This document shows, one piece after another, positions 57,246 to 64,000 of a stretch of DNA of 64,000 nt. The position numbers were made by a program, and so were the translations under genes. The notes under the pieces are model-generated. The model was not told the DNA's origin. It ran no database searches and saw only the letters and a program-made list of their open reading frames with translations. The stretch is from Cupriavidus consociatus (GTDB lineage Bacteria > Pseudomonadota > Gammaproteobacteria > Burkholderiales > Burkholderiaceae). The first letter of the stretch is position 1. Every line of letters begins with the position of its first letter. The DNA lies in the NCBI RefSeq assembly GCF_017814975.1, contig NZ_JAGIQA010000005.1, positions 62,001 to 126,000 on the forward strand, in the 5' to 3' direction.

Positions 57246-57731
57246 CTACAGCTTGTAGCCGAACTTGCGCAACAGCGCTTTCCGCTCCGCCACATCCGCC
57301 TCGGTTTCTATACCCAGCGGCGAGGCGCCGTCGATCACGCCCACCACGCCGCGGCCGGCATCGGTCTGCGCGACGATCACCTGCGTCGGGTTCGCGGTCG
57401 CGCAGTAGATCCGGCACACCTCCGGCACCGCGCGCACCGCGCCCAGCACGTTCACCGGAAAGAACCCGTCTCCCAGGAAGATCAGGAAGCTGTGCCCCGC
57501 GCCGATAGCGCGCGCATTCTCGCAGGCCATGTCGATCAGGTGCTCGTCGGTGCCCGACCAGCGCACCAGCCGCTTGCCCGAGGCCTCGCAGAATGCCAAC
57601 CCGAAGCGGATGCCGGGCACCGTGCCCACCAGTGCCTCGTGCAGGTCTTCCACGGTCTTGATGAAATGCGACTGGCCGAAAATGAAGTTGGTGGCTTCCG
57701 GCTTGGTGACCGGTACGACCGTCAGTTCCAT
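57246..57731 (-). CDS. Adenosine-specific kinase (DUF355)
   Basis: 161 residues covering the whole family: TNFIFGQSHFIKTVEDLHEAL, RFGLAFCEASGKRLVRWSGTD, HSFLIFLGDGFFPVNVLGAV, VVGVIDGASPLGIETEADVAERKALLRKFGYK. An archaeal member is named adenosine-specific kinase from structure and binding; bacterial function is not established. It is a single gene, divergent from the histidine phosphatase gene. Confidence 0.88.
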   Translation of the reverse strand: MELTVVPVTKPEATNFIFGQSHFIKTVEDLHEALVGTVPGIRFGLAFCEASGKRLVRWSGTDEHLIDMACENARAIGAGHSFLIFLGDGFFPVNVLGAVRAVPEVCRIYCATANPTQVIVAQTDAGRGVVGVIDGASPLGIETEADVAERKALLRKFGYKL

Positions 57732-57845
57732 GGCGGGGCTCCTGTGCGATGCGTGTCGCCGTCCGGTTCATGGTAGGGCGCGAGGTGGTGAAAGCAAGCC
57801 GGCGCCTGCTATACCGGAAGGGTTGACCCACCACCGGAGCAGCCG

Positions 57846-58448
57846 ATGCCTGCCCTTGGCCGCTTGCTTGCCCTGCTTGCCGTAGTCGCCATGGTTCCCA
57901 CGCTTGCCGCCGCGCAGGTCGGTCCGGCATCACAGCACGAGATCTCCGTGCGCGAGCTGCAGCGCCCGAATGTCCTGGTGGTGCTGCGCCATGCCAGCGC
58001 GCCGGGCGTGGGCGACCCGCCCGGGTTCCGGCTGGCCGATTGCGCCACCCAGCGCAATCTCGATGCGCGCGGACGCGAGCAGGCAGCGCGGCTGGGGACG
58101 AGCTGGAAGGCGGCCGGCTTCAGGCCGACTCAGGTGTGGAGCAGCGCGTGGTGCCGCTGCCAGGACACGGCGCGGCTGATCGGCCTGGGGCCGGTACAGG
58201 TGCAGCCGCTGCTCAATTCGTTCTTCGGGGCGGATGCGCCGCGCCGCGACGCGCAGGTCGCGCAGCTGTCGCGCCTGATCGACGGGCTCGACCCGCGGGG
58301 CGGGCCCTACCTGATGGTCACGCACCAGGTGGTGATCAGCGCGCTGACCGGCCATGGGGCCGACAGCGGTGGCGGCGTGGCGATCGAGTTGCCGCAGGGC
58401 GGCACGGCGCGGCGCATGCGCGTGCTGCCAGCCGCCGGAGTCGACTGA
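57846..58448 (+). CDS. Histidine phosphatase superfamily protein, exported
   Basis: 200 residues with a signal peptide (to about residue 23, AAA). RHA motif at 47-49 (VVLRHASAPG) in place of RHG with the catalytic His, later ARG WSSAWCRCQDTA and the second His in MVTHQVVISAL. It is probably a periplasmic phosphomonoesterase of unknown substrate. It is convergent with uvrA (19 bp). Confidence 0.88.
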   Translation: MPALGRLLALLAVVAMVPTLAAAQVGPASQHEISVRELQRPNVLVVLRHASAPGVGDPPGFRLADCATQRNLDARGREQAARLGTSWKAAGFRPTQVWSSAWCRCQDTARLIGLGPVQVQPLLNSFFGADAPRRDAQVAQLSRLIDGLDPRGGPYLMVTHQVVISALTGHGADSGGGVAIELPQGGTARRMRVLPAAGVD

Positions 58449-58467
58449 GCCACGACCAGTCGGCAGG

Positions 58468-61332
<2,865 letters not shown>

Positions 61333-61741
61333 ATGCCGAAAAGTCGTCGCCAGGCAGGCCGCCCGGGCCGGGCTGGCCGAGGCTGTCTGAAGGAAAGGCA
61401 AAACCCAGTGTCAAAGTGCGCTGGCTTGCACTTCCTGCCGCTGGCGACGGCAGAATGCGCATCCGGGCACACGCCCGGGGGCTCCCTGGCAAGGCCAGGT
61501 GACCCGGGAAGCGCGAAGGAGCAAACCTGTTAATATACCCAACTTCGGTTTCCGGGGTAGCCGGCCCAGAACGGGCGCATGCCGGGAACCCCGGCGCGGA
61601 GCCGTCACCGGCCTCATTTCCAGGGCGACCCGGAAGGCGGGCGGACACCGGCCAGAGGCCATACCGGCCAACGCCGTCACAAAACGGCCACCCGGCAGGC
61701 CCCGCCAGCCGACCCGCTTTCCAGAGATCCTCACGATCGCA
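61333..61741. other. Divergent intergenic region uvrA / MFS transporter
   Basis: About 409 bp. It holds the LexA-like box at 61527-61542 and an AT-rich patch there; the remainder is very GC-rich with no repeats. The plus frame stays open from 61499 but lacks family-like residues, so I treat it as untranslated. Confidence 0.5.
61527..61542 (-). promoter_or_regulatory. Candidate LexA (SOS) box upstream of uvrA
   Basis: CTGTTAATATACCCAA on the plus strand: one exact half CTGT, a TAATATA centre, and a poor second half (CCAA for ACAG); 11 of 16 positions fit the E. coli consensus. It overlaps AT-rich TATATT that could be the uvrA -10. Confidence 0.35.
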
Positions 61742-62992
61742 ATGCCGCCGATCCAGTCTTCTTCCCCGGACGCGAGCCCTGCCGGCGCGTCCCAGGCTCC
61801 CGCCCGCGAACGCATGACGCGCACCGAGCTGCGCGCCAGCGTGTCGCTGGCCAGCATCTTTGCCCTGCGCATGCTGGGGCTGTTCCTGATCCTGCCCGTA
61901 TTCGCCGAATACGCCCGCAACCTGCCCGACGGGCACGACGCCCAGCGCGTCGGCCTGGCCATGGGCATCTATGGCCTGATGCAGGCCTTCCTGCATATCC
62001 CGCTGGGCTGGCTGTCCGACCGTATCGGACGCAAGCCGGTGATGGTGGCCGGGCTGCTGCTGTTCATCGCCGGCGGCCTGGTGGCGGCTTTCTCCGATAC
62101 TCTGACGGGCATCATCGCCGGCCGCGCGCTGCAGGGCATGGGCGCGATCTCGGCGGCCATCACCGCCTGCATCGCCGACCTCACGCGCGAGCGCCATCGC
62201 ACCAAGGCGATGGCGATGGTCGGCGGCAGCATCGGCCTGACCTTTGCGCTGTCGCTGGTGATTGCCTCGCCGCTGCTGCACAGCATCGGCATGCCGGGCA
62301 TCTTCAGCCTGATGTCGGTGCTGGGGCTGGTGGCCATCGGCGTGACGCTGTTCCTGGTCCCGACGCCGCCCGCGCCCCACCCGGTGCGGCTGCCCTTTCG
62401 CAAGGTGCTGCTCAACGCCGACCTGGCGCGGCTGAATGTCGGCGTGCTGGCGCTCCATGCATCGCAGGTGGCCATGTTCATGGTGGTGCCGGCGATGCTG
62501 ACCGATGCCGGCATGCCGCTCGACCAGCACTGGAAGGTCTATCTGCCGGTGGTGCTGGTGTCGTTCGTGCTGATGCTGGGCCCGATGATGGCGGCCGAGC
62601 GCTACGGCCGTGTACGTCCGGTGCTGCTGGGCGCGGTGGCGCTGATGACCGCGGTGCAGCTGCTGTTCGCAGCGGTGCACGGCCTGTGGGCCATCGTCGG
62701 CGTGCTTTTGCTGTTCTTTGTCGCGTTCAACGTGCTGGAGGCGATGCAGCCCTCGCTGGTGTCGCGCTACGCCGCGGCCGCGCGCGGCGCGGCACTCGGC
62801 GTGTACAACACCACGCAGGCGCTGGGCCTGTTCCTGGGCGGCGCCGTCGGCGGCTGGCTGCTCAAGCACGAGGGCCGCAGCGCGGTGTTCGTCGGCTGCG
62901 CGGCCGTGCTGCTGCTCTGGCTTATAATCGCCTGGAGCATGAAGGCACCCCCCGCCCGCGGGCAGGAGGCCGCACCTGCGCAGGCTGCATGA
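61742..62992 (+). CDS. MFS transporter (drug/proton antiporter-like)
   Basis: 416 residues from ATG 61742. Twelve transmembrane helices, with the MFS motif A between helices 2 and 3 (GWLSDRIGRKPVMVAGLL) and VAGRALQGMGAISAA-like motif in helix 4/5 (GRALQGMGAISAAITACIADLTRERHRTKAMA). It resembles the YajR/multidrug group without its C-terminal domain. It lies between uvrA and ssb, an arrangement seen in many betaproteobacteria; the substrate is unknown. Confidence 0.88.
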   Translation: MPPIQSSSPDASPAGASQAPARERMTRTELRASVSLASIFALRMLGLFLILPVFAEYARNLPDGHDAQRVGLAMGIYGLMQAFLHIPLGWLSDRIGRKPVMVAGLLLFIAGGLVAAFSDTLTGIIAGRALQGMGAISAAITACIADLTRERHRTKAMAMVGGSIGLTFALSLVIASPLLHSIGMPGIFSLMSVLGLVAIGVTLFLVPTPPAPHPVRLPFRKVLLNADLARLNVGVLALHASQVAMFMVVPAMLTDAGMPLDQHWKVYLPVVLVSFVLMLGPMMAAERYGRVRPVLLGAVALMTAVQLLFAAVHGLWAIVGVLLLFFVAFNVLEAMQPSLVSRYAAAARGAALGVYNTTQALGLFLGGAVGGWLLKHEGRSAVFVGCAAVLLLWLIIAWSMKAPPARGQEAAPAQAA

Positions 62993-63270
62993 AGTTGCCC
63001 TGGCATCGCATCAATCCGTAACGCTTTCCGGGCCGAAAATGGCCTAGCATGATCGCGCCACCCGACACCGGCCGGGCGGCGCGATGTTCGTTTACGTTGC
63101 TTGCGCCCGTTGCTGCGCCGCAGTGACGGCGCAGTGCCGAACCAGGCAACCGGCCACGGTAGCCGCCGGCGCAGTATCGGATCACACTTGCAGTCAGCTT
63201 CACCCTCATCGTATTGCCACCGTATTGCCACGCTTTTCAACACAGCGCGTGGCTTTTGGAGAACATTCAC

Positions 63271-63837
63271 ATGGCCTCGGTCAACAAAGTCATTCTCGTC
63301 GGCAACCTCGGCGCCGACCCCGAAACCCGCTACATGCCCAGCGGCGATGCCGTCACCAACCTTCGCCTGGCGACCACCGATCGCTACAAGGACAAGCAGT
63401 CCGGCGAGATGAAGGAAGCCACCGAGTGGCACCGCGTTTCGATGTTCGGCAAGCTGGCCGAAATCGCCGGCCAGTACCTGCGCAAGGGTTCGTCGGTCTA
63501 TATCGAAGGCCGCATCCGCACGCGCAAGTGGCAGGACCAGTCCGGCCAGGACAAGTACTCGACCGAAATCGTTGCCGACCAGATGCAGATGCTGGGCTCG
63601 CGCCAGGGCGGCGGCGGTGGCGATGAAGGCGGCTATGGCGGCGGTGGTGGCGGTGGCGGTGGCTACAGCCGTGAAGCGCAAGGTGGTGGTGGTGGCTACG
63701 GCGGCGGCCGTGGTGGCCAGGGCGGCCAGGGCGGCCAGGGCGGCCAGGGCGGCGGCCAGGGTGGTGGCGGCGCGCGTCGCCCGCAGCAGGCACCGTCGAA
63801 CGGTTTCGAGGATATGGACGACGACATTCCGTTCTGA
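63271..63837 (+). CDS. ssb: Single-stranded DNA-binding protein
   Basis: 188 residues from ATG 63271 (GGAG 13 bp upstream). OB fold 1-112 starting [21 protein letters not shown], with [26 protein letters not shown] long Gly-rich linker (about 113-165) with GGQ repeats encoded by tandem GGCCAGGGC units, then the acidic tip DMDDDIPF that binds repair partners. It is essential for replication and repair. The terminator follows 28 bp after the stop. Confidence 0.97.
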   Translation: MASVNKVILVGNLGADPETRYMPSGDAVTNLRLATTDRYKDKQSGEMKEATEWHRVSMFGKLAEIAGQYLRKGSSVYIEGRIRTRKWQDQSGQDKYSTEIVADQMQMLGSRQGGGGGDEGGYGGGGGGGGGYSREAQGGGGGYGGGRGGQGGQGGQGGQGGGQGGGGARRPQQAPSNGFEDMDDDIPF

Positions 63838-63865
63838 TCTCGTGTAACCGGACTCCGAGAAGATC

Positions 63866-63892
63866 AACCCCGCCTCTGCGCGGGGTTTTTTT
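63866..63892 (+). terminator. Terminator of ssb
   Basis: AACCCCGC (63866-63873), 6-nt loop, GCGGGGTT (63880-63887) and seven T to 63892. Downstream to 64000 no gene is seen. Confidence 0.9.
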
Positions 63893-64000
63893 ATATCCGC
63901 AGACGTCTCCCTGCGCTGGCCATGCCGGCGTGTTTTTTATACGTTTTTTACGCCGATCCGCTTCCTTTCTACCCGGCTTTTACGGCGCAGTCGGTAAGCT

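Noticed and set aside
63710..63765. Possible CRISPR or VNTR array
   Set aside because: The repeats are in frame in the ssb Gly-rich linker and have no unique spacers.

Overview
The window reads as a contiguous stretch of the main chromosome of a high-GC betaproteobacterium of the Burkholderiaceae. Protein sequences and gene order (caa3 oxidase cluster, ptsN-hprK-rapZ, lpt-rpoN, ispE-tRNA-prs-rplY-pth) fit Cupriavidus or a close Ralstonia relative best. I found no insertion sequence, phage gene, CRISPR array or rRNA. Codon use and GC look even across the window, so it is mostly core genome.

Layout. 1-2157: trmL (cut by the left edge), comF-like and a BioC-like methyltransferase. 2277-12786: a full aa3/caa3 cytochrome c oxidase locus: structural subunits ctaC, ctaD and ctaE; assembly factors ctaG, SURF1, SCO and a Sco-like paralogue; heme A synthesis ctaA and ctaB; and several tiny membrane proteins. 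12834-15048: rpoH with a perfect CIRCE operator in its upstream region, and a pirin. 15076-20312 (minus): nitrate assimilation block nasT > regulated leader > nrtA > nrtB > nrtD > ybiB. 20557-21910: fumarylacetoacetase-family protein and maiA. 21935-22083: two inverted palindromes resembling REP elements. 22166-28303: ftsY, a pair of M16 peptidase-like genes, rsmD, coaD and a ferredoxin. 28437-31097: phoX with a Pho-box-like promoter, then pth. 31259-36743: rplY, prs, tRNA-Gln, ispE, lolB and a TPR protein. 36884-41297: mutM, a dynamin-like GTPase and mutY. 41316-45841: LON-domain protein, rapZ, psiF, hprK, ptsN, hpf. 45890-50793: rpoN, lptB, lptA, lptC, kdsD. 50945-58448: a KefB-type exchanger, a ribbon-helix-helix protein, a DJ-1/PfpI protein, apt, LysE and Na/Pi transporters, an adenosine-specific kinase and a histidine phosphatase. 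58468-63837: uvrA, an MFS transporter and ssb.

The most interesting signal is regulatory. The nrtABD operon is preceded, in one compact block, by a sigma-54 promoter (GG-N10-GC). Its predicted +1 falls on the first base of an RNA hairpin with an ANTAR-type hexaloop (A at loop position 1, G at position 4). Two more hexaloops of the same type follow. The last overlaps the 5' arm of an intrinsic terminator that ends just before the nrtA ribosome-binding site. The ANTAR protein NasT is encoded immediately upstream and rpoN lies 26 kb away. This predicts dual control: nitrogen status through sigma-54, and nitrate through NasT antitermination. NasT also carries Ala where the receiver phosphoacceptor Asp is expected, and no nasS lies beside it.

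Other points of note: a perfect CIRCE at rpoH; a Pho box with E. coli phoA-like spacing at phoX; a Sco-like oxidase-assembly paralogue that keeps CxxxC but has no copper-binding His at the expected place; an enlarged Fe-S loop in MutY; a dynamin-like GTPase between mutM and mutY; and no kdsC in the otherwise normal kdsD-lptCAB operon.
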